IMG/VR virus record: IMGVR_UViG_3300009184_000015
Coordinates: 1 to 35,069 of that record
Source: a virus
DNA: 35,069 bases
Strand: one strand, 5' to 3'
Part shown: piece by piece, positions 19,352-29,889 of the stretch
Layout: every line of letters begins with the position of its first letter
How positions within the stretch are numbered: position 1 is the first letter of the stretch
Translations under genes and position numbers: made by a program
Notes under the pieces: model-generated
The model's input: the letters and a program-made list of their open reading frames with translations, nothing else
Database searches by the model: none
What the model was told of the DNA's origin: nothing

Positions 19352-21330
19352 TGCCACGTTCAGTTTTAATTCAAACCAATTTTGTAGTGGGAGAATTGGA
19401 CCCGCTACTGCGCGGCCGCATTGACTTAAACCAGTATTACAACGCATTACAAAAAGCAACTAACGTAGTTATTCAACCCCAGGGCGGCGCACGTCGTCGT
19501 GAAGGATTGCAATACATTGACACTTTGCCGGCCAACCTGGCAAGCCAGGCCGTTCGTTTAGTGCCATTTCAGTTTAGCGTCAATGATTCATATATGTTTG
19601 CGATCGTGCCTGGGCGCGTTTATATCTATAAGAATAAAACCCTGATTACTAATATCAATGGATCAGGTAATAGTTACCTGGCCGTTGCCGCGTTTACTGC
19701 CGCAATCATTCCAGGACTAAAGGTTACACAATCAGCTGATACGATTATTTTCGTTCAGGAAGATCTTGCTCCAACTAAGTTTGTTCGCGGCGGAACCGAT
19801 GCCAGCTGGACCGTCTCAACAATTACTTTTGATGAGATTCCTTCATACGCCTATACGCTGACAGTATCAACTCCAACTTCCGGTCATCTAACACCATCGG
19901 CGACAAGTGGCAATGTAACCCTTACATCGCAACATTCTGCATTTGCATCTACTGACGTTGGTCAATATATCAATGCCGAACCCCAAGGCCGGGCCAAGAT
20001 TGTTGAATACAAAACAAATTCAAGCGTCAAAGCTATTGTCGAGATTCCATTTTTTGATACTAGCAACATTGCCCAGGGCAGTTGGGAAATTGAGCGTGGA
20101 TACGAACCTTCCTGGAGCGCTGGCCGTGGATGGCCCAGGGCAGTAACTTTCCATGAAGGACGTTTATTCTTTGCTGGTGCAAAGTCCAGGCCGACTACGG
20201 TTTGGGGATCGCGCGTCTCTGATTTCTTTAACTTCCAATATGGCGAAGGATTGGATGATGAGGCCGTAGAGGCGACAATTGATACGTCACAACTGAACAC
20301 TATTACCGATATTTATTCAGGCCGTGACTTGCAGATCTTTAGTATTGGCGGCGAGTTTTATGTCCCCCAGGCAACCTTAGAACCAATTACACCGACTAAC
20401 TTTATTATTCGTACATCAACCAAGATTGGCTCAAAGAATAATTTTCCGGTTATTGGCCTGGATTCAGGAACGCTATTTTTACAACGCCAGGGCAAATCAG
20501 TTAATGAGCTATTGTTTACTGATACCGAGGCGACCTATATTGCCAACAATGTGACATTGTTATCGGGACACCTGGTCAAAAACCCGGTGGACATGGCACT
20601 TAATCGCGCAACATCAACCGATGATACTGATCGGCTATACGTAGTAAACGGTGATGATGGCACAATTATGAATATCTCATTGCTTAGATCACAGAGCGTT
20701 ATTGCTCCATCTGAGCTAATAACAGACGGGTTATTTAAAGCCGTATCCGTTGACGTGAATACGGTTTACGTTATTGTGGCCAGGACAGTTAACGGCGCAA
20801 CCGCATATTACGTTGAAGTGTTTAATCGCGATCTAACTACTGATTGCGCTAAGTACGCCAGCTCCGGGGCCGCATCAGCATCAATGGCGCACCTGGTAGG
20901 CAAGACAGTCAAAACAATTCGCGACGGCATCCTGGAAGCTGATAAGACAGTACCAGGCGGCGGAACAGTAACCTTCTCAACCGCGGCGTCATCTTCCTGG
21001 CAAGTGGGTTTGAATTACAACATTAACCTAAAGACAATGCCAGTCGAAGCAAAGATGGCATCCGGTAATATTCGTGGGTTTAAAAAACGCATGATGGAGA
21101 TCAATGCCGACGTTTATAAAACGCAGTCAATGACTATTAACGACAATCCAATTCAGTTTAGACAATTTGGTGCAAGCGTCCTGGATACTGCAATTCAAGA
21201 ATATACCGGCGTTAAGAAAGCTGGACCATTGCTAGGCTTTGATAAAGAGGGAACAATAACGGTAACGCAAGGCGAACCGTTAAAGTTTAATTTGCTCAAC
21301 ATGGAATTTAAAGTTTCGATAGGACAATAA
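19351..21330 (+). CDS. Tail nozzle (T7 gp12-like)
   Basis: A 659-residue hexameric nozzle protein closing the DNA exit. It opens LIQTNFVVGELDPLLRGRID, then YYNALQKATNVVIQPQGGARRREG, a hallmark of the family, and continues with beta-propeller-like repeats such as PSWSAGRGWPRAVTFHEGRL followed by FFAGAKSRPTTVWGSRV. T7 gp12 is 794 residues. It pairs with the adaptor gene by a one-base overlap. Confidence 0.9.
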   Translation: MPRSVLIQTNFVVGELDPLLRGRIDLNQYYNALQKATNVVIQPQGGARRREGLQYIDTLPANLASQAVRLVPFQFSVNDSYMFAIVPGRVYIYKNKTLITNINGSGNSYLAVAAFTAAIIPGLKVTQSADTIIFVQEDLAPTKFVRGGTDASWTVSTITFDEIPSYAYTLTVSTPTSGHLTPSATSGNVTLTSQHSAFASTDVGQYINAEPQGRAKIVEYKTNSSVKAIVEIPFFDTSNIAQGSWEIERGYEPSWSAGRGWPRAVTFHEGRLFFAGAKSRPTTVWGSRVSDFFNFQYGEGLDDEAVEATIDTSQLNTITDIYSGRDLQIFSIGGEFYVPQATLEPITPTNFIIRTSTKIGSKNNFPVIGLDSGTLFLQRQGKSVNELLFTDTEATYIANNVTLLSGHLVKNPVDMALNRATSTDDTDRLYVVNGDDGTIMNISLLRSQSVIAPSELITDGLFKAVSVDVNTVYVIVARTVNGATAYYVEVFNRDLTTDCAKYASSGAASASMAHLVGKTVKTIRDGILEADKTVPGGGTVTFSTAASSSWQVGLNYNINLKTMPVEAKMASGNIRGFKKRMMEINADVYKTQSMTINDNPIQFRQFGASVLDTAIQEYTGVKKAGPLLGFDKEGTITVTQGEPLKFNLLNMEFKVSIGQ

Positions 21331-21331
21331 T

Positions 21332-21868
21332 ATGGAACTCGCAATTGCCGCAATGGTCGTAGGCGCTTATGGCCAATATGAACAGGGCCAAACGCAACAA
21401 AAGATTTATAACGCCCAGGCTGAACAAGCTAAGATACAGTCAAATTTTCAAGCTCAACAAGCTGAAATGCAAGGACGTACCGAAGCAATTCGCGCCCGCC
21501 AGGAAGGCGTTAAAACATTAACTAACATCAATCGCACTATCTCAACTGTAAGAGCTAGAGCTGGTGCCGGTGCAATTGATCCATTTGGCGGATCAGCTGG
21601 ATCATTACAGACTTACGCATTACGCGAAGGCTATACCGAGTTTGATATATCGCAAGAAAATGCAAAGTTAGCATCTTCATCCGCTGGATTCCAGGCAAAC
21701 GTTTATAGATATTCCGGACAGGCCAATGCAAATATCTTACGTGCATCAGGTGATGCGGCCGCACAAGCTGGTATGTACCAGGCAATTGGAACACTTGGCC
21801 AAGCTGGTGCGATGTATGGACAAAGCGGCGGTCCAAATGGCAAATATTCATTACTGAAGAGTGGTTAA
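21332..21868 (+). CDS. Internal virion protein, gp14-like
   Basis: A 178-residue Gln/Ala-rich helical protein: it starts MELAIAAMVVGAYGQYEQGQ, followed by a long amphipathic helix, RARAGAGAIDPFGGSAGS, and a late Ala/Gly stretch. Size and order (first of three ejection proteins) match T7 gp14, which inserts in the outer membrane after ejection. The T/Q/A composition is typical. It sits one base after the nozzle gene. Confidence 0.75.
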   Translation: MELAIAAMVVGAYGQYEQGQTQQKIYNAQAEQAKIQSNFQAQQAEMQGRTEAIRARQEGVKTLTNINRTISTVRARAGAGAIDPFGGSAGSLQTYALREGYTEFDISQENAKLASSSAGFQANVYRYSGQANANILRASGDAAAQAGMYQAIGTLGQAGAMYGQSGGPNGKYSLLKSG

Positions 21869-21870
21869 TC

Positions 21871-24129
21871 ATGGCAGATAGACTTCCACGTTACCAACAA
21901 ACAGGCGTCGCAATTGACCCATTTCGCCCAGCTGGAATGCCGAGCGTTGATTATGGTCCAATCATGCGCGAAAGCCGTAACCTGGCTGAATCACAACAAC
22001 GCTCGCTTGACGTAGTAATTAAATATGCCAGCAAAATTGGCATGGAGCAAGCCGAAGAACAAGGTCGCGCCGCAGTAAATACACCTGAAAAAGCGCAACA
22101 AGTATTACAGATTACAAAAGAAACTGGAATGCCGCGTACTGCATTCGATAAAGCCGCATACGAACAGGCCAATGAATTAGTAGCCTTGCAGTTACAGAAT
22201 GATGGCCGTCGTCTTTTAAGCGAAAAACTTAATGCTTTTAAGAATGATCCTAATGCTGATCCAATTCAATTCTTATCAGAGGCATCTGATGTACGTGATG
22301 GCCTGGAATCATTAACAGGATTATTGGACCCTAGATTACGTGGCCGTGTTGGTAACGATTTAGATCGCATGAAAAACGTTGCATTCCTGGAAATTTCAGA
22401 AAAGCATAACGATCGCGTAGGACAACAACTTAAAGCAACAACCCTGGCCGGGCTAGAGCAACGTGGCCAGGACGCAATTCGCATTATGAGTAGCGGCATA
22501 TCCAATGCTGAAAATATGCTATTCCAAGAATTACAAACTTTGAGACAAGTAGCTATTGCTGGAAACTTTTCTCCAGTAGAAGTAGAGCGTCAAATGCAAA
22601 GTATTGCAGAGCAAGCTCACATGGCGCGTTTTAGAAAAGAATACGAGAAGGCCCCTAATAAAGCCGCATTCCTAAAAGAAGTCCAGGCCGATCTAGGCCG
22701 TGGTCCTATTGGTGAACTATATGACAAAGAGGGTAATCCTCTAAAACAAAATCGTGTTACCCGCGGCATCGATGTCAATAGAATGGGCGCCCTGGTTAAT
22801 GAAATTGAAGCGGACCTACGCGCCAAGGACGCACAGTTTAGAGCATTGCGTACAGAGTTAAAGACAGACGTAAGCGAATCATTACGCATTATTACTCTTG
22901 GCCAGGTGCCAAGTGAGGGCGTAGTCAATGAAATAGTAGGACGCGCCCGCAACCTGGGATTGCCGGCAAATGATCCAACAATGCGCCAGGTTAATTATTT
23001 AAGTGTATTGCGTCAAAACTCTATTGCATTTAATAAAATGTCACCTATGCAATTGGGAGACTGGGTTCGCGATGCACAATCAAAAACAACTGGCGGCGCA
23101 TCTCTTGAACAAGCAATGCTGATTGATGTAGCGCAAAAATCATTAAGCAACAAAACTGCAATGCTGGAAAAAGATCCAGTCAGCTACATGAATCAAACTG
23201 GATTTACCGAAGTTAAAACACTTAATTTTGCGGCGGCTCCAATAGATTTGACCAAGCAAATTAGTGAGCGCATTACGCAATCTAAAACTTTTGCGGCCAA
23301 TATGAGCATAGCGCCAAAGTATTTCTCCCAGGACGAAGCTGGCGCGTTAACTACGTTTTTGCAAAGCGCTAGTCCTGACCAGCAAATTGCATTGCTTGGT
23401 GTAATGAATCAAGGATTTGGAAAAGAATCAAGAAATGCCATGGGCGAAATCTCAAAGTTTGCACCGGAGTTTGCTCATGCTGGTGGATTAGTGATTGCTG
23501 GTGCCAACAAGCAAACTGTATATGACGCATTAAATGGCATGAAGCAACTTCAGGCTGGCAATAAACCATTCGAAGGTTCAGGCGATGCCGCCGCCAAGAA
23601 AAGTGTTATTGCGGATCAGCTGGGTAGCGCTTACTCTTTTGCACCTAAGACACGTGCCGCAATAATTTCAACGGCTGACAATATCTATGCTCAACGAGCT
23701 ATTGTTGCTGGCAAAACTGTCTTTGATGATGATATGTATAAGCAAGCATTCCAAGAAGCATCCGGAATGACAGTCGCTAAAAATGGAAAAACCTACGGCG
23801 GCATTATTGAATATCAAGGTACACGCATTCCAATTCCAGGCAACGTCGCCCAGGATAGTTTTAAAGACATCATTAAGCGCGCAACGTATGATGATTTTGC
23901 CGCAGTCTCTAATGGTTTACCCGAAGATGACCAGGGCAGAAAGTTTACTATTGAACGTTTACGTAAGGGTTATCCCGCATTTATTGATGCAGATCGCGCC
24001 GTATGGTATTACGAGGATTATCGCGGTAAGACAAGTCCACTAGCATTTACGATCAAAGATAGATCCGCTCTGACAGTTAACTTTAGGGATCTTGCTGAAC
24101 GCGTTAAACAAAGAGAAGGTATCAAATGA
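21871..24129 (+). CDS. Internal virion protein, gp15-like
   Basis: A 752-residue mostly helical protein, close to T7 gp15 (747). It begins RLPRYQQTGVAIDPFRPAG and IMRESRNLAESQQRSLDVVI; similar openings occur in other podophage ejection proteins. A long helical solenoid follows, rich in Ala, Gln and Lys. It probably forms the periplasmic tube for genome entry. No enzymatic motif seen. It overlaps the next gene by four bases. Confidence 0.75.
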   Translation: MADRLPRYQQTGVAIDPFRPAGMPSVDYGPIMRESRNLAESQQRSLDVVIKYASKIGMEQAEEQGRAAVNTPEKAQQVLQITKETGMPRTAFDKAAYEQANELVALQLQNDGRRLLSEKLNAFKNDPNADPIQFLSEASDVRDGLESLTGLLDPRLRGRVGNDLDRMKNVAFLEISEKHNDRVGQQLKATTLAGLEQRGQDAIRIMSSGISNAENMLFQELQTLRQVAIAGNFSPVEVERQMQSIAEQAHMARFRKEYEKAPNKAAFLKEVQADLGRGPIGELYDKEGNPLKQNRVTRGIDVNRMGALVNEIEADLRAKDAQFRALRTELKTDVSESLRIITLGQVPSEGVVNEIVGRARNLGLPANDPTMRQVNYLSVLRQNSIAFNKMSPMQLGDWVRDAQSKTTGGASLEQAMLIDVAQKSLSNKTAMLEKDPVSYMNQTGFTEVKTLNFAAAPIDLTKQISERITQSKTFAANMSIAPKYFSQDEAGALTTFLQSASPDQQIALLGVMNQGFGKESRNAMGEISKFAPEFAHAGGLVIAGANKQTVYDALNGMKQLQAGNKPFEGSGDAAAKKSVIADQLGSAYSFAPKTRAAIISTADNIYAQRAIVAGKTVFDDDMYKQAFQEASGMTVAKNGKTYGGIIEYQGTRIPIPGNVAQDSFKDIIKRATYDDFAAVSNGLPEDDQGRKFTIERLRKGYPAFIDADRAVWYYEDYRGKTSPLAFTIKDRSALTVNFRDLAERVKQREGIK

Positions 24130-27100
24130 GTTTCGTTTTTGACGAAATAAATCCAACGGCAACTCCATTCAAGCCTCTTGGCGGTGGAGAAGATACTGGC
24201 TTTTCTGAAAACTATGATGCGGCATACCAGGCAACTTTAAAGCTTAATCGTAGTGATTCACGCCCCGTAAATTTACGTGAGCAATGGGATCCAATTGTCA
24301 AAGAGATACAACAAAAAACCGGTAAAAAATTTATTAACCCAGGGAACTATCTTGGTGGTTATGCCGCATCTCCTGAGACGCCAATTAGAGGTTATAACTA
24401 TTCATCAAAGCAAATCTTAGATTTTGTAAAAGAACAACCCGATGTATTTCCTGATCTCATTAACCTTGACAATGACGCAATATTTGAAAGAGCAAAAAAG
24501 AGCGCAATCAAATCCGGAGACGTTAACGTTGATGTAGCATCTCGCCAAACCTTTACTGGATTTTTAGGTGAAATGGCTGGCGGCATAGTCTCATCAATAA
24601 CTGATCCGCCAAACCTTGCGGCCATGGTAGTTAGTGGTGGATCAAGCAACATAGCAAAAGAAATATTACGCCAGGCAGTCATTGGAGCTGGATCAGAAGC
24701 GGTCATTCAAACAGAAGTCGCAGACTGGTATAAGCAACTCGATCTTCCGTATGATTACAAAACATTTTTTACTAACGTGGGAATGGCCGCCGCTGGAGCT
24801 GGTGCAGTCACCGGCGTTTTAATGGGTGCAAAACCCGCATTCCAATTTACTAAAAATCAACTTATCAATGGCATTGAAGCGCTAGGCAAAGCCAAGGCCG
24901 CTAAAGAGGGTCGTCCGTATGAGATGGATCCTGATGTAAAGCTGATGAAAGAAATGGATGGTATTTATGACACTACAAATCAAGGCAACGTTTTAAAGGA
25001 TGACACCGGCAACTTAGAACATAATGCCCGCATCGATCAATCCTACAACGCCGTAAATAATGGTGATTCAACTAAGATCACAACTGCGCCGCCTGAAAGC
25101 GCAATCGTTCGCTCTACTGATATTTATTTTCATGACAATTTAAACAATGAGATTTTTGCGTATAAGCCAAAAGATCTTCTAGTCAATGCAGAGCTATTTC
25201 AATTTAAAGCTGGTGGCGATGTCCTGGGCGTTACAGAAAGATTAAAAGACATCAGCAAGTGGGATCCGGTCAAGGCTAATACGGCAATCGTTTATGAATT
25301 TGCAGATGGCCGGACATTTATTGCTGATGGACATCAACGCCTGGCATTGGCAAAACGCTTGCAAGAATCTGATCCGACGCAAGATATTCAGATTTATGCT
25401 TTTAAAATTCGCGAGAAAGATGGATTTGATCCTGGTTATGCCAGGGCAACGGCCGCTGGCAAGAACTTAGCAGAAGGTACCGGCACCCTGGTCGATGCGG
25501 CCAAGATATTAAGAGACGCGCCTGAACTAATTAAGTCATTGCCGCCACGTTCGCAGTTTGTAAAACAAGCAAATGAACTTGCGTCGCTTGGCCCTAAAGC
25601 ATTTAACGCAGTCGTTAATGATGTAGTGCCGCCACACTATGGCGCAATTGTTGGTCGGTACATTACAGAAGAAACTCAGCAACTTGCAATCCTTCAATTA
25701 CTTAAACGCCTGGAACCAGCGAATGCGATCCAGGCAGAGCAAATCGTACGCCAGGCAAGAGAGGCCGGTTTTATAAAAACCGAACAAGGCGGATTATTTG
25801 GCGACGAAGATATTGCAGAAAGCTTATTCCTGGAGCGGGCCAAGATCCTTGATCGCGCCATGAAAGATATGCGTAAGGATCGCGAACTGTTTGCGACCCT
25901 GGTAAAAAATGCAACTGATATTGAGAAGGCCGGCAACACTTTGGCCAAAATGACCAACGAAGAAAAAGAGGCTATTTATGGCAAAGCAATCGCTATCATT
26001 GAAAATAACGCAAACGTCCGGGGACCCATCTCAGACAATCTCACCCGAATCGCCAAGGCGTGGAAAGACGGGGGCGGAACCAAAACTGAAGCTTACGTCC
26101 GCGAGTTTACCGAAAGTGTCCGGAGAGCAATTGAGGACGGGAGTTATGAAAGGGTACCAAATGGCGGAGATCGCGGCGATTTCACAACTCCGGCGCAAAA
26201 CAATCGAATCGCAGAACCAGGTGCAGAAGAGCTAAAAACTTTTGATGAAGGCCCTGGATCAGCTGGTGCAAAAGCCCAGGGCGATCTTATGCAAAACTCA
26301 TTGCTAGATGAGATCCCCGGCGGCGGCAAACCGATTACCGTTGATGAGTATGTTGCTAAGTCATTAAATGAAGATGACATCATTAAGCTTGCGCCACAAG
26401 ATCAGGAAGTATTGCGAAACTTGTACCAGGACGCGGCAATCAGAAAAGAAAATTTTGATAGAGTAAACCGTGAACTTGCTAACCTGGTCAATGCAGAATA
26501 CAAAGGTGCAGATCTAAAAGGATCAAGCCGTGCAGTAGAAAAAATTCTATTTGATTACGCTGGTGATGCAAGTCAAATCAAAGACATACTAAGAGCAACA
26601 TTAGTCGTTGATACATTTCAACAAGCTGGCGTCGCGCTAAAGGAAATACGCAACGTACACAATGTTTTAGATAGTGGATTCAGAAATCTATTAGATCCAC
26701 AAATGAGATCAATGGATGGCGGTTATCGCGACATTAAAATGAATGTTGAGATTGAAGGGCATATTGCTGAGATACAAATTAGCGTCCCGGAATTTATGGC
26801 CGTCAAAGATAAGTATCACGATCTATATGCTGAACGCGACAAAATGTTACGTATGATCTCTAGCGAGAATCGTCAACCTACTAAAGCGGAACAAGCAAGA
26901 ATTGATTCAATGAATGCTGAAATGAAGCCGGCTTACGATGAAGCGTTAGCGGCCGTTCTCAATCGCTCGAACTCGGCCTTATCAATCGGCGCACCGTTAC
27001 GTAACGCTGAATCAGCTGGGAAGGCTCTTGGGGAAGATTTATCCCAGGCGGCGCAAAGGCCAGCAAAACCGGGAACCGAACCTAAAGTCACCGGGATACC

Positions 27101-27347
27101 TTCAACATCGAGAAATTCTACTTTTTTAGATGATTTCATAAAGGACACTCCTGACTTAACATTAGCACAGATCGGCACGAACGGCAAGCGCAATCAGGAT
27201 CTAATGGATTTAGAGATACCGGTAGCGGAAAGAATTGATCCACAAACTGGTGAAAGAGTATCGGAAGTGACAACTGTAAGAGAAATTTTGGCAGACTTTG
27301 AACAAGACAAGTCTATGTTAGAGCGCTTGATAGGGTGCGTAAAATGA
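24126..27347 (+). CDS. Polyvalent internal virion protein with ParB-like and RelA/SpoT-like domains
   Basis: A 1073-residue protein in the place of T7 gp16. Residues 60-260 include hydrophobic, possibly membrane-active stretches (TNVGMAAAGAGAVTGVLMGA). About 315-445 is a ddrB-like ParB superfamily domain with ADGHQRLALAKRL (DGHQR at 401-405). About 770-905 resembles the RelA/SpoT nucleotidyltransferase fold: KGSSRAVEK (798-), IKDILRATLVVD (818-), GYRDIK (866-871) and AEIQI with Glu882 where the synthetase catalytic Glu is expected. Lys871 replaces the usual His of GYRSxH. The C-terminus is disordered. An ejected protein carrying these domains could act in the host early. No lytic transglycosylase motif was seen. 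Confidence 0.72.
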   Translation: MSFVFDEINPTATPFKPLGGGEDTGFSENYDAAYQATLKLNRSDSRPVNLREQWDPIVKEIQQKTGKKFINPGNYLGGYAASPETPIRGYNYSSKQILDFVKEQPDVFPDLINLDNDAIFERAKKSAIKSGDVNVDVASRQTFTGFLGEMAGGIVSSITDPPNLAAMVVSGGSSNIAKEILRQAVIGAGSEAVIQTEVADWYKQLDLPYDYKTFFTNVGMAAAGAGAVTGVLMGAKPAFQFTKNQLINGIEALGKAKAAKEGRPYEMDPDVKLMKEMDGIYDTTNQGNVLKDDTGNLEHNARIDQSYNAVNNGDSTKITTAPPESAIVRSTDIYFHDNLNNEIFAYKPKDLLVNAELFQFKAGGDVLGVTERLKDISKWDPVKANTAIVYEFADGRTFIADGHQRLALAKRLQESDPTQDIQIYAFKIREKDGFDPGYARATAAGKNLAEGTGTLVDAAKILRDAPELIKSLPPRSQFVKQANELASLGPKAFNAVVNDVVPPHYGAIVGRYITEETQQLAILQLLKRLEPANAIQAEQIVRQAREAGFIKTEQGGLFGDEDIAESLFLERAKILDRAMKDMRKDRELFATLVKNATDIEKAGNTLAKMTNEEKEAIYGKAIAIIENNANVRGPISDNLTRIAKAWKDGGGTKTEAYVREFTESVRRAIEDGSYERVPNGGDRGDFTTPAQNNRIAEPGAEELKTFDEGPGSAGAKAQGDLMQNSLLDEIPGGGKPITVDEYVAKSLNEDDIIKLAPQDQEVLRNLYQDAAIRKENFDRVNRELANLVNAEYKGADLKGSSRAVEKILFDYAGDASQIKDILRATLVVDTFQQAGVALKEIRNVHNVLDSGFRNLLDPQMRSMDGGYRDIKMNVEIEGHIAEIQISVPEFMAVKDKYHDLYAERDKMLRMISSENRQPTKAEQARIDSMNAEMKPAYDEALAAVLNRSNSALSIGAPLRNAESAGKALGEDLSQAAQRPAKPGTEPKVTGIPSTSRNSTFLDDFIKDTPDLTLAQIGTNGKRNQDLMDLEIPVAERIDPQTGERVSEVTTVREILADFEQDKSMLERLIGCVK

Positions 27348-29839
27348 GCTTTAGAGAATGTATTGATAACGGCGAGAACGAAGGCAAGATCTCAGCTAAC
27401 CAGGCGGCAAAAGCCCGTGGCCTATTCGATGAGCTAGAGGCAGAGTACGCAACGAAAATGGGTCCTGAACAGGCCAGCAATCAAGCCGCCAAGGATACGT
27501 TTGACGCATTGCAAAAAGAAGCCATTGAAAGTAAGCGCGTAAAAATGTTGCAAATCCGCAACTGGCAGAAGATTAGTTTTGATTTAAACCAGTACGCCAA
27601 TGGTGAAAGCCTGGGTAAAGCGGCCCAGGCACTACTAGATCGAGATGAGTTTGCCAAGTATTCCAACGTGGAAGCCAGGCGCAAAGCCGTACTCGGTCAA
27701 ATCTATTCCAAGATGGATGACGTCCTGGCAACCTTTAGACGTCGCGGCGCAACTGGTAGCCTGGGTAATAAAGCCATGGCCAAGGACCTGGTGCGTGAAG
27801 TATTCGGAGAGGATACCGGATCGGCCGCCGCAAAAGAATTAGCACAATCCTGGTCAACTGCGGCCGATTATGCCCGCCAGCGCTTTAATGCGGCCGGTGG
27901 TGCCATTCCAAATCGTAAGGATTGGGGTATGCCTCAGATCCATGATTCGATGCTTGTACGCAAGGCTGGGCGCGAAGAGTGGACAAACTTTATTCGCGAG
28001 CGTTTAGATCCTGAAAAGATGATCGATGAGCGTAGCGGCCTAAAGTTTACGCCCGAAAGATTAGAGCTGGCCCTGGCACAAGTCTTTGATTCTATTGCGA
28101 CGGAAGGATGGAACAAGGTTAAACCGTCCGGAGCTGGTGGTGGCCGGTCCCTGGCTGGCCGTAACCAGGATCATCGATTCTTGTCATTTAAGAATGCAGA
28201 TTCCTGGATGGAATACCAGGAGAAATTTGGCAACCCTGAACCGTTCGTCACTATGGTTAATCACCTGGAAGGAATGTCACGGGATATATCCATGATGGAG
28301 ATACTAGGGCCTAACCCTAATGCGACTATTCGCTATATCCATCAAACCGTCATGCAAGACGCCAAGATTAAAGAAGCCAACAATCCGGATAGCAAGATGG
28401 TCGATAAGGCCAATTCTCAAATGGGAATGTTTGATTCGATGTACGCGATCCTAAATGGATCAACTGCATCGCCAGTCGATGGCACGGTAGCCAGGGGCTT
28501 TGCCGGCTTGCGTCAAATACTACAATCGGCGCAACTTGGCGCGGCCGCGGTATCTGCATTAACTGACTTAAACTTCCAGCGCATTGCCGCTAAAGCATCG
28601 GGAATACCCGCATCTGACGTTATCAAGCGAGTAATGGATAACCTGGTGCCGCTGAACATTGACGAAAAAGGACGCCTGGCATCGCGCCTGGGATTGATCG
28701 CAGAAAACTGGACCAGCGTTGCGACTGCCCAGGCACGTTTTGTAGGTGATATGACTGGCCCTGAAATTACGCGTCGCATTTCAGATACCGTCATGCGGAT
28801 TACAGGGTTATCGCCATGGACCCAGGCCGGACGTTGGGCCTTTGGTATGGAGTTTATGGGATACCTGGCCGAGAATGCTGGTAAGAAATTCAATGAGTTA
28901 GACAAGCCGCTCCAGGATACTTTAACCAGGTACGGCATGGCCGAGGGTAATTGGGATGTCATCCGTTCTTCCGGTTTATACGAACACGAAGGCGCAACAT
29001 TCCTACGCCCTGAAGAGATTGCCTTACGTAATGATCTGCAACCAGGACGCGCTGACGATCTAGCGACACGTATGCTAGAGATGATTCAGACTGAGACGGA
29101 GTTTGCCGTACCATCGGCATCTGTTCGTGGTCGCGTCATGCTGGTAGGGGAATCGCGCCCTGGTACGTTTGTGGGTGAATTGTCCAGGTCGTTTGCCATG
29201 TATAAGAATTTCCCCGTTACGTTATTGAACACTCACGTAATGCGCGCCGTGAACCAGGAAAACTTTGGCAAGAAGGGCGCGTACTTTGCTGACCTGGTTA
29301 TCTCGACAACTCTGTTCGGTGCCATGGCCATGCAACTTAAAGAAGTTACCAAGGGGCGCGATCCCCGTACGGTAATGACGCCTGAGTTTTGGGGTGCGGC
29401 ATTGCTCCAGGGCGGTGGCCTGGGCATCCTGGGCGACTTCCTGTTTAACGACGTTAACCGTTTTGGTGGTGGCCTAGAGCAAACCGTGGCCGGCCCGGTA
29501 GTAGGATTCCTGGACGATACGCGCCGCTTAACTATCGGCAACCTTCAGGAATTGGCAACTGGCAAGGATACCCACTTCATGCGTGAGCTGATTTCATACG
29601 GTGGACGCTATACCCCAGGATCATCCATTTGGTATTTGCGCCTGGCATTAGAGCGTCAACTCCTGGATCGTTTACAAATTTGGGGCGATCCGGAAGCTAA
29701 ACAACGAATGCGGGAAATGGAAGCGCGTTACAGACGAGAAACTGGCCAACGCTATTGGTGGGCGCCAGGAGATACCGAACCTGAACGCGCCCCGGATTTT
29801 GAGAAAATAACGGCGGAACCCCCGCCAAGAAGGAAATAA
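27344..29839 (+). CDS. Internal virion/ejection protein, gp16-like C-terminal part
   Basis: An 831-residue protein, largely helical, with late hydrophobic stretches (FADLVISTTLFGAMAMQL, WGAALLQGGGLGILGDFLF) and the segment SFAMYKNFPVTLLNTHVMRA found in large podophage ejection and polyvalent proteins. The C-terminus (RYRRETGQRYWWAPGD) is basic and aromatic. A GTG nine bases upstream (27335) is possible, but the ATG at 27344 gives the ATGA overlap used by its neighbour. With the preceding gene it may represent a split gp16. Confidence 0.72.
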   Translation: MSFRECIDNGENEGKISANQAAKARGLFDELEAEYATKMGPEQASNQAAKDTFDALQKEAIESKRVKMLQIRNWQKISFDLNQYANGESLGKAAQALLDRDEFAKYSNVEARRKAVLGQIYSKMDDVLATFRRRGATGSLGNKAMAKDLVREVFGEDTGSAAAKELAQSWSTAADYARQRFNAAGGAIPNRKDWGMPQIHDSMLVRKAGREEWTNFIRERLDPEKMIDERSGLKFTPERLELALAQVFDSIATEGWNKVKPSGAGGGRSLAGRNQDHRFLSFKNADSWMEYQEKFGNPEPFVTMVNHLEGMSRDISMMEILGPNPNATIRYIHQTVMQDAKIKEANNPDSKMVDKANSQMGMFDSMYAILNGSTASPVDGTVARGFAGLRQILQSAQLGAAAVSALTDLNFQRIAAKASGIPASDVIKRVMDNLVPLNIDEKGRLASRLGLIAENWTSVATAQARFVGDMTGPEITRRISDTVMRITGLSPWTQAGRWAFGMEFMGYLAENAGKKFNELDKPLQDTLTRYGMAEGNWDVIRSSGLYEHEGATFLRPEEIALRNDLQPGRADDLATRMLEMIQTETEFAVPSASVRGRVMLVGESRPGTFVGELSRSFAMYKNFPVTLLNTHVMRAVNQENFGKKGAYFADLVISTTLFGAMAMQLKEVTKGRDPRTVMTPEFWGAALLQGGGLGILGDFLFNDVNRFGGGLEQTVAGPVVGFLDDTRRLTIGNLQELATGKDTHFMRELISYGGRYTPGSSIWYLRLALERQLLDRLQIWGDPEAKQRMREMEARYRRETGQRYWWAPGDTEPERAPDFEKITAEPPPRRK

Positions 29840-29889
29840 AATGGTGGCAAAACTTACCAGTTTAAGGTATAAATTATCAGGAGAAAAAA

